NCBI RefSeq assembly: GCF_026627925.1 | Contig: NZ_JAPNLE010000009.1 | Span: 310,001 to 374,000, forward strand | DNA from: Cupriavidus sp. D39 | GTDB taxonomy: Bacteria; Pseudomonadota; Gammaproteobacteria; Burkholderiales; Burkholderiaceae | Length of the DNA stretch: 64,000 nt | Direction of reading: 5' to 3' | Part shown: positions 25,011 through 34,980 of the stretch, piece after piece | Position numbering within the stretch: position 1 is the first letter of the stretch | Layout of the letters: every line of letters begins with the position of its first letter | Made by a program: the position numbers and the translations under genes | The notes under the pieces: generated by a model | Databases searched by the model: none | Told to the model about the DNA's origin: nothing | What the model saw: the letters and a program-made list of their open reading frames with translations, nothing else

Positions 25011-26336
25011 TTAGGCCAGGCGTTCGAGTTGCCGATCGACGTCGTCCAGCCAGGCCTGCTGCTGTCCTGAAATCGCTGCAAATTCTGCGCTGGCCAGCGG
25101 GTGCTCGGCGAGCCGTCGCCAGTAAGTGCGGGCCGACGGCAGCATCTCCTGCCAGATATCGGCCGGCGGCTGCGCGGGCGGCGTGAGCGCGTCCAGGTTG
25201 TCCCGCATTGCGCCGCTGCGGTCGGGTGCCAGGCCCATGGGCAGCATGTCGTAAGCCGGCGTCAATGAAAGCGGCAGCGCGCCGTCATGCAGGAAGGCGA
25301 GATTGCCAAAATGCATATCCGTGTTGCCAATCAGACGGCCGAAGGCATATAGCCGGCCGGCATCGTGGTGCGCCTGGTCCGTAATCACATCCTGCTTGAG
25401 CAGCGCGTCGGTGATGGCCGGCCAAGCACCTCGGCCGCGTCCGACGAATTCCGCGTCCAGCACAGCCAGGGACACCACGCCCCGCCGGCCGCCCTGCGCG
25501 GTGCGATCGAAGCGGGCGACCTGCAGGAAGCGCTGGCCGCTGGCATCCAGCAACTCGCTCTTAGCCGCGGGCAAACCGTGATCCACCAACTGCTGCAGGG
25601 CGAGATGTTCCGCCAATAGCAGGTCTCGCCAACGCTGACTGATCGCGCTGTCCTGCGCGGCACTGAACTTGACCAGAACGTCCTGCCCATCGACCTGGAT
25701 GGCGAACTTCGGTTGCTCTCCGCCGGCACTGGAGCCGACCCGCTCGCCCGCCATCGACTGGGCCGCGAGGCCCGGAAAGCGCTGAGCACGTTCGCCGGCG
25801 GCGATGTTGTCCGGCTGGTGCGCCAGCCAGGCGTCTCGGCTCAGGTCACCCAGCAGTAGATTGCCGGTCACGTCATGCTGTCCCGCTGCCAGCGCGGCCA
25901 GCACGTGGTCGTCGCTCCAGGTCAGCAGATCATCGGGCAAACCGAGCCCAGCGGCGCGCTGGCGTACCCAGTGCCGTCCAAGAAAGCCTTGCGGGCGCAT
26001 GTCCAGCAACCACCATGGCAAGCCCTCGAACCAGCGGTCGTTTTGGCCAGGCTGGCGTACGACAAAGCCCGGATGGACCGGCAACAGCTCACCCCATTGC
26101 TCAATGCGTCCTGCACCCGTCACACGATACAGCGCCAGTTGCGCCTGCCCCGCCACGCTTCGGCGTGCCAGATAGCGTACAGCTCGGGCGTTGCCAATGC
26201 GCAGAACGCGATCGCCGGCTTCTGCGATACGGCGCGATAGCGTGGGCTGACTGATCCCTAGCCGCCCACACAGGTACCCCGCATTAGCGGGGCCCTGGCT
26301 AAGGGCGTCCAGCAGAGCAGGGGTATGCGCAACCAT
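25011..26336 (-). CDS. HipA-family serine/threonine kinase with its own HTH (YjjJ/HipH type)
   Basis: 441 residues. The N-terminus carries a winged-HTH (residues ~18-50, LGISQPTLSRRIAEAGDRVL). The HipA kinase region follows, with a SSAGGEQPKFAI loop, the catalytic GNTDMHFGN (NxDxHxxN) and the LTPAYDMLPM metal-binding segment. Single-gene HipA proteins of the YjjJ/HipH type carry their own DNA-binding part and need no separate HipB, and none is visible here. The start is uncertain: ATG 26336 begins just before the HTH, with an AT-rich leader upstream. Such kinases can phosphorylate translation factors and slow growth, but the target here is unknown. Confidence 0.83.
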   Translation of the reverse strand: MVAHTPALLDALSQGPANAGYLCGRLGISQPTLSRRIAEAGDRVLRIGNARAVRYLARRSVAGQAQLALYRVTGAGRIEQWGELLPVHPGFVVRQPGQNDRWFEGLPWWLLDMRPQGFLGRHWVRQRAAGLGLPDDLLTWSDDHVLAALAAGQHDVTGNLLLGDLSRDAWLAHQPDNIAAGERAQRFPGLAAQSMAGERVGSSAGGEQPKFAIQVDGQDVLVKFSAAQDSAISQRWRDLLLAEHLALQQLVDHGLPAAKSELLDASGQRFLQVARFDRTAQGGRRGVVSLAVLDAEFVGRGRGAWPAITDALLKQDVITDQAHHDAGRLYAFGRLIGNTDMHFGNLAFLHDGALPLSLTPAYDMLPMGLAPDRSGAMRDNLDALTPPAQPPADIWQEMLPSARTYWRRLAEHPLASAEFAAISGQQQAWLDDVDRQLERLA

Positions 26337-26800
26337 GAATAGATACTGAATTGAGGATTGAATATGAAAATTATTATATATCAACAACTTATAGTTCTAT
26401 TTCAAGATTTTGCGGGTGATCGGCGAATAGATAATGGATAAGTGCCTAAAAAGTATCTTGTGTGTGATCAACGTGCGCCGGCGGGCCAACTGCGCAGGTT
26501 GGCACACACGGGTGCTTACTGCGCTGGCTGGTCGCCGTCGATGCCTTGGCCTGACACCTGGCCCAGCTTGGGGGCAAAACGGATGCAGAAGACGCGGTCG
26601 CGGACGAGCACGGTTGGCATGCATCCTAGGGCGAAGAGGCACGAAGAGGCAGCTAGCGAAAAACTGTACTCCCAGGCAGCGCTGCCGTTTGTACGTACCC
26701 GGGCGCACCCGCGAGACCTAATCTGGTGGCACCGCGACGATCCGGACCGACCCCATGGGCCAGGCCGGACGCCGCTCCAGTCGCTACAGGACACCACGCC
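26337..26800. other. AT-rich to GC-rich intergenic region, no gene supported
   Basis: About 460 bases between the divergent hipA and fdhF genes. The first 120 bases are AT-rich and probably hold the hipA promoter. The remainder has only short unconvincing open frames on both strands. No repeat or RNA gene is recognised. Confidence 0.5.
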
Positions 26801-29125
26801 ATGAGCTCCCCGACGCCTGAAAAAGGCCATATCTCCTCCTACACCCACCCCGCGGCCGGCTGGGGTGCGCTGAAGTACGTTGCCATCAACCTGATCAAGG
26901 AGAAGGTTGCCGGTGGCAAGTACAAGATGCTGTTCAAGCAGAATCAGGCGGATGGCTTCGACTGTCCCGGATGTGCGTGGCCGGACCGGCAGCACGCTTC
27001 CACCTTTGAGTTCTGCGAGAACGGCGTCAAGGCCGTGGCGGCTGAGGCCACCAGCATGCGCGTCACGCCGGAATTCTTCGCGCAGCACACGGTCACATCG
27101 CTGATGGCGCAAACGGATTTCGAGCTGGAACAGCACGGACGGCTGACGCACCCCATGGTCTACGACCCACAGACCGACAAGTACCGTGCGATCGCGTGGG
27201 ACGAGGCCTTTGCGCTGATCGGGCACCACCTGCGGTCGCTGCCCGATCCGAATCAGGCCGCCTTCTATACCTCGGGCCGTGCCAGCAACGAGGCCGCGTT
27301 CCTCTACCAGCTGTTCGTGCGTGCCTATGGCACCAACAAGCTTCCCCGACTGCTCGAACATGTGCCACGAAGCCACCAGCCGCGGCTTGCCGCTGACGGT
27401 AGGCGCGGGCAAGGCCACCGTGGTGCTGGATGACTTCGAGCATGCCGACACTATCCTGTTGTTTGGCCACAACGCGGCGACCAACCATCCGCGCATGCTG
27501 GGCGAGCTACGCGAGTGCGCGCGGCGCGGTGCCACCATCGTATCGATCAATCCGCTGCGCGAACGTGGCATGGAGCGTTTTACCAGCCCGCAGCATCCGG
27601 TGGAGATGCTGACCGGCTCCAGTACCAAGATCGCCTCGATGTTCGTGCAGCCTAAGCTGGGCGGCGACTTTGCCCTGATCAAGGGCATGGCCAAGCGCCT
27701 CTCCGAACTGGACGACGAGGCGGTGAGGCACGGCCGCACGCGCCTGATCGACGTGGACTTTGTGCGCGAGCACACCATTGGCTTCGGCGACTTTGTCGAA
27801 GACCTGCGCGCGCAAAGCTGGGCGGACATCATCGCGGAGTCGGGCGTATCGCAGGAGGATATCGACGCGCTGGCCCAGGTCTACGCCAAGGGCAAGCGCG
27901 TGATCGCGTGCTGGGGCATGGGGCTGACGCAGCACAAGCATTCCGTGCCGACGGTGCAGATCTTGTCCAACCTGATGATGATGCGCGGAAACATCGGGCG
28001 CCCCGGTGCCGGGCTGCTGCCGGTGCGCGGGCATTCGAACGTGCAGGGCGACCGCACGGTGGGCATCGAGGAAAAACCCGAGGAAGCGTTCCTGGACCGC
28101 CTGCAGGCTACATTTGGCTTCGAGCCGCCGCGCGAGCATGGGTACGACGTGGTCAACACCATCTCGGCGATGCTTGACGGCAGAGTCAAGGTCTTCATCG
28201 GCCTGGGCGGCAATTTCTCCACGGCCACGCCCGACACGCCGCGCACCTTCGAGGCGTTGCGCAAGTGCGCGCTGACCGTGAACATCGCCACCAAGCTCAA
28301 CCGCAGTCACCTGGTGCACGGCAAGGCGTCGCTGATCCTGCCCACGCTGGGCCGCACCGAGATCGACCTGCAGGCCGGGGTGCCGCAGGGCGTCACCGTC
28401 GAGGACTCGGTCTGCATGGTCCATATCTCCTTTGGCATGAACGCACCGGCGTCGCCGCACCTGCTGTCGGAGATTGCCATTGTCGCGCGCATGGCGGCTG
28501 CCACGCTCGGCTCGGAGAAGATCGACTGGCTGTGGTATGCCCAGGACTATGCCCGCATCCGCGATGCCGTTGAGATGGTTGTCGAGGGATTCGAGCGCTA
28601 TAACGAGCGTGTCGCGGTGCCGGGGGCTTCCACCTGACGCCTGCGTCCCGCAACCGCGTGTGGCACACCCCGTCAGGCAAGGCGCAGTTCCTGGTCAATC
28701 GCATCGACAAGGACACCCCCATCCATCGTGCCCGCGAGCAGTATGGCGACCGGCTGATGGTGCTGATGACGACGCGCTCGCACGATCAGTACAACACAAC
28801 GATTTATGGCCTGGACGACCGGTACCGCGGCGTCTTCGGCTTGCGCCGGGTAGTCTTCATCAATCCTGCCGACCTGGCACTGCTTGGCCTGAAGGCGGGG
28901 CAGCATGTCGACATCACCAGTGTCTGGGACGATGGCGTGCAGCGCCACGTCGAGGACTTTGTGCTTGTCGAATACGACATTCCGCAAGGCTGCCTGGGTG
29001 CGTACTATCCCGAGACCAATCCGCTGGTGCCCCTGGAGAGCACCGGCGATGGCTGTGGCACGCCCACATCCAAATCGGTGCCGGTGTTGCTGAGCCCCTC
29101 CAGCCGCCAGCCCGCGACGGCGTAA
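26801..29125 (+). pseudogene. FdhF/YdeP-family molybdopterin oxidoreductase (CbbBc-like), two frame changes
   Basis: Formate-dehydrogenase-alpha-like protein, about 775 codons in total. The N-terminus has the FdhF/YdeP signature DGFDCPGCAWPD (Cys55, Cys58). The reading frame changes +1 at 27338-27347 (AAG CTT CCC CGA), a few codons before PDCSNMCHE, whose second Cys matches the Mo-ligand Sec/Cys of FdhF. A second change (-1) sits at the G5 run 28622-28626, after which the molybdopterin-dinucleotide-binding C-terminal domain continues to 29125 (LMTTRSHDQYNTTIY...). The second resembles a homopolymer error. The first is shared with the paralogue at 39648. It is followed 16 bases later by psiE and then fdhD, which sulfurates the cofactor. 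Confidence 0.85.
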
Positions 29126-29141
29126 CCGCGGCAGCAGAGCA

Positions 29142-29588
29142 ATGAGCTTGGACAGAAAACCCGGCTCCCGGCCGGGCCAAGGGTTGGTGCGCGCCCGCCT
29201 TGAATCCTTTCTGGGCATGGCGGAACTGGCGGGCCTGGTCGTGATCGGCCTGGCAACGACGTTCATCATGGCGCAGGAAGGCTGGAAGGTTGCGGGCATG
29301 GGCGCGGTCTCGATTACCGACCTGCTGCTGATGTTCCTGTACCTGGAGGTGCTGGCGATGGTAGTGCGCTACCTGAAGCTCGGCCAGCTGCCGGTGCGCT
29401 TCCCCTTGTATATCGCGATGGTTTCGCTGGCGCGCGACCTGATCCTGCGCTTTAGCGAGTCCACCGAGTTCCACATGCTGGCCTTGTGTGCCGGCGTTGT
29501 CATGCTGGCCTGCGGCGTGCTGATCCTGCGTTACGGGCAGTACCGCTTTCCCAGCACCGACGACGGGGAAAGCGGCGCCGGGGAGTAA
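29142..29588 (+). CDS. psiE: PsiE-family membrane protein
   Basis: A 148-residue protein with four predicted transmembrane segments (about residues 25-47, 55-80, 88-108 and 110-130) and the phosphate-starvation-inducible PsiE fold (ITDLLLMFLYLEVLAMVVRYL). It begins 16 bases after fdhF, so it is almost certainly cotranscribed. PsiE function is unknown. Its recurrent pairing with an FdhF-type enzyme suggests a membrane anchor or quinone-linked partner, which is inference. Confidence 0.82.
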   Translation: MSLDRKPGSRPGQGLVRARLESFLGMAELAGLVVIGLATTFIMAQEGWKVAGMGAVSITDLLLMFLYLEVLAMVVRYLKLGQLPVRFPLYIAMVSLARDLILRFSESTEFHMLALCAGVVMLACGVLILRYGQYRFPSTDDGESGAGE

Positions 29589-29745
29589 AGCGCGGTGCGC
29601 GCAGGCATCTGTGGATGTCGCGGACTGGCGCAACTGTATCCCTCGTGCGCCGCGGCCCCTGCTTACCATCATTCCCAACAGTATCCGACAACGCCCCATG
29701 GCGCCCGACGCGTGCCGGGGTGGCATCAATCTTCGCGAGGTTCCC

Positions 29746-30636
29746 ATGGATTGCACCGAACCGGTTGAACTGGTTGAACTGGTTGAACACTCAGGCTATG
29801 AAGCGCGCAGCATCGTACGGCACAAGGACGGCGCGGCGCAGCCGGCCACCGACAACGTGGCGGAAGAACTCCCGGTGGCCCTGGTATACAACGGCATCTC
29901 GCACGCCGTGATGATGGCCACGCCGCTGGACCTGGAGGCGTTCGCGGTCGGCTTTTCGCTGACCGAGGGCATCGTCAGCGGCAACGCGCAGATCCACGAC
30001 CTGGAAGCGCGCGTGCACCGGCACAGCGCCGAAGTGCGGCTGCAGATCAGCGAACACGCCTTCGCCGCGATGAAGGCGCGCCGGCGCTCGCTGGCGGGCC
30101 GCACCGGCTGCGGTGTCTGCGGCATCGAGAGCATCGAGCTGCTCGACCTGGTGCCCGCGCGCATCCCGGAGCCGGCAAAGCGGCTGGCGCCGTCGCGCGA
30201 GGTGATCGAGCGCGCCGTCGAGGCGCTGCCGTCGCACCAGCGGCTGATGCGGGCCACGGGTGGCGTCCACGCCGCGGCCTGGTGCAACGAGCGCGGCGAG
30301 ATCCTGCATGTATTCGAGGATGTCGGCCGGCACAACGGCCTGGACAAGTTGATCGGCCACCTGGCGATGCAGCGCGTGGCGATGGACGACGGCTTCGTGT
30401 TCCTGTCCAGCCGCGCCAGCTATGAACTGGTGCGCAAGGCGGCGCGCATGAATATCCAGATGCTGGCCACGATCTCCGCGCCGACCTCGCTGGCAATCCG
30501 GATCGCCGAGCAGGCCGGCCTGCGTCTGCTCAGTTTCTGCCGCAAGGACGGCTATGTCGACTATACCGGCGCAACACCGGGCGGCGGCAACGATGCGCAC
30601 ACCACGTGCGCTCCGGCGGGAGGCGCGGCATGCTGA
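29746..30636 (+). CDS. fdhD: FdhD sulfurtransferase (formate dehydrogenase maturation)
   Basis: A 296-residue FdhD protein. The catalytic cysteine loop is visible as RTGCGVCG (residues ~117-124), followed by the C-terminal cofactor-binding part (GGVHAAAW, FEDVGRHNGLDKLIG, SSRASYELVRKAA). FdhD moves sulfur from IscS to the Mo-bisPGD cofactor, which formate dehydrogenase needs. The start at 29746 is chosen for GCGAGG 6-11 bases upstream. Its first codons contain a 9-base unit (GAACTGGTT) three times, giving ELVELVE. The gene ends inside the next gene's start (ATGCTGA). Confidence 0.92.
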   Translation: MDCTEPVELVELVEHSGYEARSIVRHKDGAAQPATDNVAEELPVALVYNGISHAVMMATPLDLEAFAVGFSLTEGIVSGNAQIHDLEARVHRHSAEVRLQISEHAFAAMKARRRSLAGRTGCGVCGIESIELLDLVPARIPEPAKRLAPSREVIERAVEALPSHQRLMRATGGVHAAAWCNERGEILHVFEDVGRHNGLDKLIGHLAMQRVAMDDGFVFLSSRASYELVRKAARMNIQMLATISAPTSLAIRIAEQAGLRLLSFCRKDGYVDYTGATPGGGNDAHTTCAPAGGAAC

Positions 30637-31841
30637 GCTTTGACGAGGCGCAGGCCGTCTTCGCAATGTGCGCGGAGCCGGTGCCAGAAACCGAAACCGT
30701 GTGGCTGGGGCTGCTGACCGGCCGCGTGCTGGCGCGCGACCTGGCCGCGGTCATCGACACGCCGGCGGCGGACCGCAGCGCCATGGATGGCTACGCGGTC
30801 CGCAGCGAAGACTGTCGCGGCGACGCCTGCTTGCCGCTGCAGCAGGTTGTCTACGCCGGCATGCGAGCGCAGCCGCTGCTGCCCGGCCATGCCATCCGCA
30901 TCTACACCGGTGGCGTGATCCCGCCTGGCGCCGATGCCGTCGTCGCGCTCGAGGATGCCTTGGAGACCTATCGTGGCGTCACCTGCGCCAGGGCGCCCGT
31001 GGCGGGCCAGCACATCCGGCGCAAGGGCGAGGATGCGCGCCGTGCAGACCTGCTGTTGTCGGCCGGCACGCTGCTGCAGGCCGGCCATATTGCCGCACTG
31101 GCCTCACAGGGCCTGGCGCAGGTGCCGGTCTGCCGCCTGGTCGAGGTCGCGATCCTGACCTCGGGCGACGAAGTGGCGGCGCACGACGAACCACGCGACG
31201 TGTACCAGGTGCATGATGTCAACGGCCCGATGCTCGAATCCCTCGTGCAGGAAATGGGCGCCGTGGTCTGTTGCCACCGCCATGTGCAGGACGACGAGCG
31301 CGCCCTCCATGACATGCTGCGCGAACTGGCGTCCGACGCCGACCTGGTGCTGGTCGCCGGCGGGGCCTCGGTCGGCCAGCGCGACCTCGCAGTCGCGGCG
31401 CTGGCGTCGGCGGGCGGCGAGCTGCTCTGCCGGGGCGTCAACATGAAGCCCGGCAAGCCGGTGACGGTGGGGCGCCTGCGCGGCAAGCCCGTGGTGTGCC
31501 TGCCCGGCAACCCGGCGGCGGCCTATGCGACCTTTGCACTGCTTGTGACACCGCTGCTGCGCCGGCTGCAGGGTCGGGCTGAGCTGTTCCCGCCGGTGAG
31601 CCTGGTCCGAGCGGCGCTGGCTGGCGCGCGCACGCAATCGTGCGACGCGTTCTGGCGCGTGGGCGAAGTCAGCAACCCGGGCGGCCGGGAAGGCATCGTC
31701 CAGGTCAATGCCCAGCAGGGTGCTGCTTCCGTGTCGGCGCTAGGCCAGGCCAGCGGCTTTGTGCGTGTGGGGCCGCAAAGTGCAGGGCAACTCCATAATG
31801 TGCCGCTGCCGTACTATGATCTCCATCGTTGGCTCAGTTGA
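30630..31841 (+). CDS. moeA: molybdopterin molybdenumtransferase MoeA
   Basis: A 403-residue MoeA. It shows DTPAADRSAMDGYAVRSED (conserved SxMDGYA), RIYTGGVIPPGADAVV, TSGDEV, the MPT-binding VAGGASVGQRD and the LPGNPAAAYATF motif. ATG 30630 overlaps the fdhD stop and has GCGGGAGG 8-12 bases upstream, so it is coupled to fdhD. It inserts molybdate into molybdopterin for the FdhF enzymes and others nearby. Confidence 0.92.
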   Translation: MLSFDEAQAVFAMCAEPVPETETVWLGLLTGRVLARDLAAVIDTPAADRSAMDGYAVRSEDCRGDACLPLQQVVYAGMRAQPLLPGHAIRIYTGGVIPPGADAVVALEDALETYRGVTCARAPVAGQHIRRKGEDARRADLLLSAGTLLQAGHIAALASQGLAQVPVCRLVEVAILTSGDEVAAHDEPRDVYQVHDVNGPMLESLVQEMGAVVCCHRHVQDDERALHDMLRELASDADLVLVAGGASVGQRDLAVAALASAGGELLCRGVNMKPGKPVTVGRLRGKPVVCLPGNPAAAYATFALLVTPLLRRLQGRAELFPPVSLVRAALAGARTQSCDAFWRVGEVSNPGGREGIVQVNAQQGAASVSALGQASGFVRVGPQSAGQLHNVPLPYYDLHRWLS

Positions 31842-31938
31842 CGGCAAGCCGGCGCAGGGCAGCCGGCGCAACGGCAGCCCCGGGGCAGGGAACGATCCGG
31901 CCGGGCCGGAGTGGAATGGCTGGCGAGGGGAGCGCGGC

Positions 31939-33397
31939 GTGAAACTATATGAAAAGCTGGCTGCGGATATCGAGGCATTGGTGCTGCAGGGTGTCTTGCT
32001 GCCCGGCGAGCGGATTCCCTCGGTGCGGCAGGCAAGCCAGCACCACCGCATGAGCATCACCACGGTGATCCGCGCCTATGTCACGCTGGAGAGCCGCGGC
32101 ATTATCGAAAGCAGGCCACAGTCCGGGTACTTTGTGCGCGCCCGGCCGGGCGAGCCGGCGATCGAGCTGCGGCCGTCGCGGCCCAGTGCCAAGCCTTCCG
32201 CGGTGGACGTCAGCGCGCTGGTGCTTTCCACACTGCGCTCGATCCGCTCGGACAAGGCCGTGCCGCTCGGCTCGCCTTATCCCGACGCCGCGCTGTTTCC
32301 CTGGCAGCGCATCAGCCAGTACGCCAACAACATCGCGCGGCGCTACGCCAAGTGGACCATGCTGGACGACCTGCCGCCGGGCAGCTCGGAGCTGATCCGG
32401 CAGATCTCGCGCCGCTATCTCGAGAACGGCTACGCCATCGACCCGAACGAGGTGATCGTCACCATCGGCGCCACCGAGGCCATCAACCTCTGCCTGCAGG
32501 CGGTGGCCAAGCCGGGCGATACGATCGCGGTGGAGTCGCCGACGTTCTACGCGATGCTCCATGCCATCGAACGGCTGGGGATGCGCGCCATCGAGGTGGC
32601 GACCGATCCGGTGGAGGGGATCGATATCGGCGCGCTTGAGCGGCTGATCGACGAAAAGGGAGTGGCCGCCTGCATGGTGATGCCCAACTTCCAGAATCCG
32701 CTCGGCTTCCAGATGCCCGATGAAAAAAGCGCAACCTGGTGGCGATGCTGACTGCCAAGGATATCCCCGTCATCGAGAACGACGTCTACGGCGAGCTCTA
32801 CTATGGCAAGTCCCATCCCAGTTCGCTGAAGGCCTATGACACGGCCGGCATCGTCCTACATTGCGCCTCCTTCTCCAAGACGCTGACCAATGCCTTTCGC
32901 ATCGGCTGGGCGTTGCCGGGCCGCTACCGGGACGTGGTGGAGCGGCTCAAGTTCCTCAACACGCTGACCACGCCGGCCATCCCGCAGCTGGCGATCGCGG
33001 AGTTCCTGAAGAACGATGGCTACGACTCCCACCTGAGGCGGGTGCGCAAGGCCTATGCGCAGCAGGCCAGCATCATGGCCGCCGCCGTGCGCAGGTTTTT
33101 CCCCGAGGGCACCACCACGTCGCGGCCAGCGGGGGCTATGTGCTGTGGGTACAGCTGCCGGAGGGCATCGACGCCATGGAGATGTACCACGCGGCGCTGG
33201 AGCGCCGCATCACCGTTGCACCGGGGCATATGTTCGCGCCTGGGGCCACTTACCGCAACTGCATCCGGCTGAACTACAGCGCGGAATGGTCGCCCGGCAT
33301 CGAGTCCGCCGTGCAGACGCTGGGCAAGATCGCTCAACACCTGCTTGCGCGCAACCGCCAGTCGGGCGAGGACAACCACGACCATGCAAGACGCTGA
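31939..33397 (+). pseudogene. MocR-type GntR-HTH/aminotransferase regulator, two frameshifts
   Basis: GTG 31939, with GAGGGGAG upstream, begins a GntR winged-HTH (KLYEKLAADIEALVLQG ... ERIPSVRQASQHHRMSITTV). A class-I aminotransferase-like domain follows (VIENDVYGELYYG, SFSKTLTNAFRIGW with the PLP Lys). The frame breaks at the A6 run 32723-32728 and at the CC 33126-33127. Adding one base to each yields a complete protein of about 486 residues. The gene ends at 33397, overlapping the next ATG at 33384. MocR-type proteins are PLP-dependent regulators or transaminases. Its operon position suggests control of the Mo-cofactor or formate genes or of an amine pathway. Confidence 0.82.
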
Positions 33398-33650
33398 TAT
33401 CGATCCCGCCATCCTGGCAGTCCTCGTAGTCCTGTGCCAAGCCGGGCGCGAGGGCGGCGCCAGCCCTTGGTCGCTCGCCAAGATCGCCAAGCGGGCAGCG
33501 CTGCCGATGAGCGTGCTGCGGCGCGTGCTGACGCAACTTCAGTCCGCCGGACTGGCCGACGTCGCGATCGACGAGGAAGGCCGCGGACACGCGAGCCTGA
33601 CGCAAGCCGGCGCGGCGCTTGCCGCGCAGGTTTTCCCGGATCCGGCCTGA
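33384..33650 (+). CDS. small winged-helix protein
   Basis: An 88-residue protein with a winged-HTH pattern (PWSLAKIAKRAALPMSVLRRVLTQLQSAGLADV). It overlaps the end of the MocR-type gene by 14 bases. It is probably a small regulator of this operon. No partner is assigned. Confidence 0.65.
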   Translation: MQDADIDPAILAVLVVLCQAGREGGASPWSLAKIAKRAALPMSVLRRVLTQLQSAGLADVAIDEEGRGHASLTQAGAALAAQVFPDPA

Positions 33651-33667
33651 GACCAGCGCCCCGCGGC

Positions 33668-34768
33668 TCAGCCGCCCACCAGCGACATGCGCACCGTCGG
33701 GTACTGCCGCTTGCCGCTGGCCAGCTTGCCCGCGCGCAGCTCGGAATAGCGGTCTGCGCGCGCCTGCCACGCTTGCCGTACCGCATCCGCCACGGCTTGT
33801 ACCGGGCGAGCGGCAGACAGGTGCCGGCGCAGGTCGACGGCGCTCGTGGCGAACAGGCACAGGTGGAGCCGGCCGTCGACCGAAACGCGCGCGCGGGTGC
33901 AATCGCCGCAGAAGGGGTGCGACACGCTGGAGATGAAGCCCAGCTTCAGGCTGCCGTCCGCCAGCGCATGGTTGCTGGACGTCTCGCCGTCCCGCCTTGC
34001 CACTGGTACCAGCGCATGCGCGCGCTCGACGATGCCGCGGATCTCGTCGGAGGCGACGACGCGGGACCGGGACCACGCGCTGGGGCCTTCCACGTCCATG
34101 TATTCGATGAAGCGCAGCGTGACGCCGCTGCCGCGGAAGTACTCGACGAGCGGCAGCACCTGTGCGTCATTGGTGCCGCGCTCGACCACGCAATTGACCT
34201 TGACCGGCGCCAGGCCCGCGGCGCATGCCGCCTCGATCCCCTCCAGCACGCGGCCGACCGGGAAATCGACGTCGTTCATGGCGCGGAAGATCTGGTCGTC
34301 CAGGCTGTCCAGGCTGACCGTGACCCGGCCGAGGCCCGCGTCCCGCAGCGAGCGGGCCTTGCGGGCAAGCAGGCTGCCATTGGTGGTCATTGCCACTTCC
34401 ACCTGGCCGCCGTCGACGGTCCGCATGGCGGCTATGCCCTCGACCAGCGACTCGATGCCCTTGCGCAGCAGCGGCTCGCCGCCGGTCAGGCGCACCTTCT
34501 CCACGCCAAGGCTGACAAAGGCCCGCACGATCCGGAGCAGTTCCACATCAGACAGGCGTTGCTCGGGGGACAGGAACGGATAGTCGCGCCCGAAGCGCGC
34601 CTTGGGCATGCAGTAGGTGCAGCGGAAGTTGCACTGATCGATCACGGACAACCGCAGGTCCCGCAGCGGGCGGCCCAGCTGGTCCCGGCAGGCGCCCGAT
34701 GCCTGGGCCGGTACAAGTGCCTCAAGGCTGACGGCGGCGGAACCTGGTTGCACAAGCGCTGGTTGCAT
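33668..34768 (-). CDS. moaA: GTP 3',8-cyclase MoaA (molybdopterin biosynthesis)
   Basis: A 366-residue radical-SAM enzyme. The first 4Fe-4S cluster is at NFRCTYCMP (Cx3Cx2C reading), followed by LTGGEPLLRKG and the C-terminal second-cluster ligands FCGDCTRARVSVDGRLHLCLFA. The start at 34768 is supported by GGGAG upstream; a longer reading adds 11 residues. It starts the pathway that makes the pterin used by the FdhF enzymes and the molybdopterin dehydrogenase at 59937. It is convergent with the small HTH gene. Confidence 0.93.
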   Translation of the reverse strand: MQPALVQPGSAAVSLEALVPAQASGACRDQLGRPLRDLRLSVIDQCNFRCTYCMPKARFGRDYPFLSPEQRLSDVELLRIVRAFVSLGVEKVRLTGGEPLLRKGIESLVEGIAAMRTVDGGQVEVAMTTNGSLLARKARSLRDAGLGRVTVSLDSLDDQIFRAMNDVDFPVGRVLEGIEAACAAGLAPVKVNCVVERGTNDAQVLPLVEYFRGSGVTLRFIEYMDVEGPSAWSRSRVVASDEIRGIVERAHALVPVARRDGETSSNHALADGSLKLGFISSVSHPFCGDCTRARVSVDGRLHLCLFATSAVDLRRHLSAARPVQAVADAVRQAWQARADRYSELRAGKLASGKRQYPTVRMSLVGG

Positions 34769-34980
34769 GGCGAATCTCCCTGGAGCAATGGCGTGGGGCA
34801 TGGCGCGGCAGCGGGGCGGCCGGTGTGGCGCCTGGCTGCCTTGCCATGCCGCCAATACTAGGGATGGATGGCTGCCCGGCAGGCGTACAAATCGCCGGGA
34901 CAGGTAGCAGAACAGTTGGGTGGGGCGCCGCAGCGGGTGCCCCCTGAAGCGCAAGTTGACGCTGGGAATGCAGCATGGCT

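Noticed and set aside
27338..27362. Selenocysteine insertion in FdhF
   Set aside because: The catalytic position is a normal Cys codon (TGC) in the corrected frame and there is no in-frame TGA there; the anomaly is a +1 shift.
33434..34861. 475-codon plus-strand frame opposite moaA
   Set aside because: Antisense of a strongly supported radical-SAM gene.
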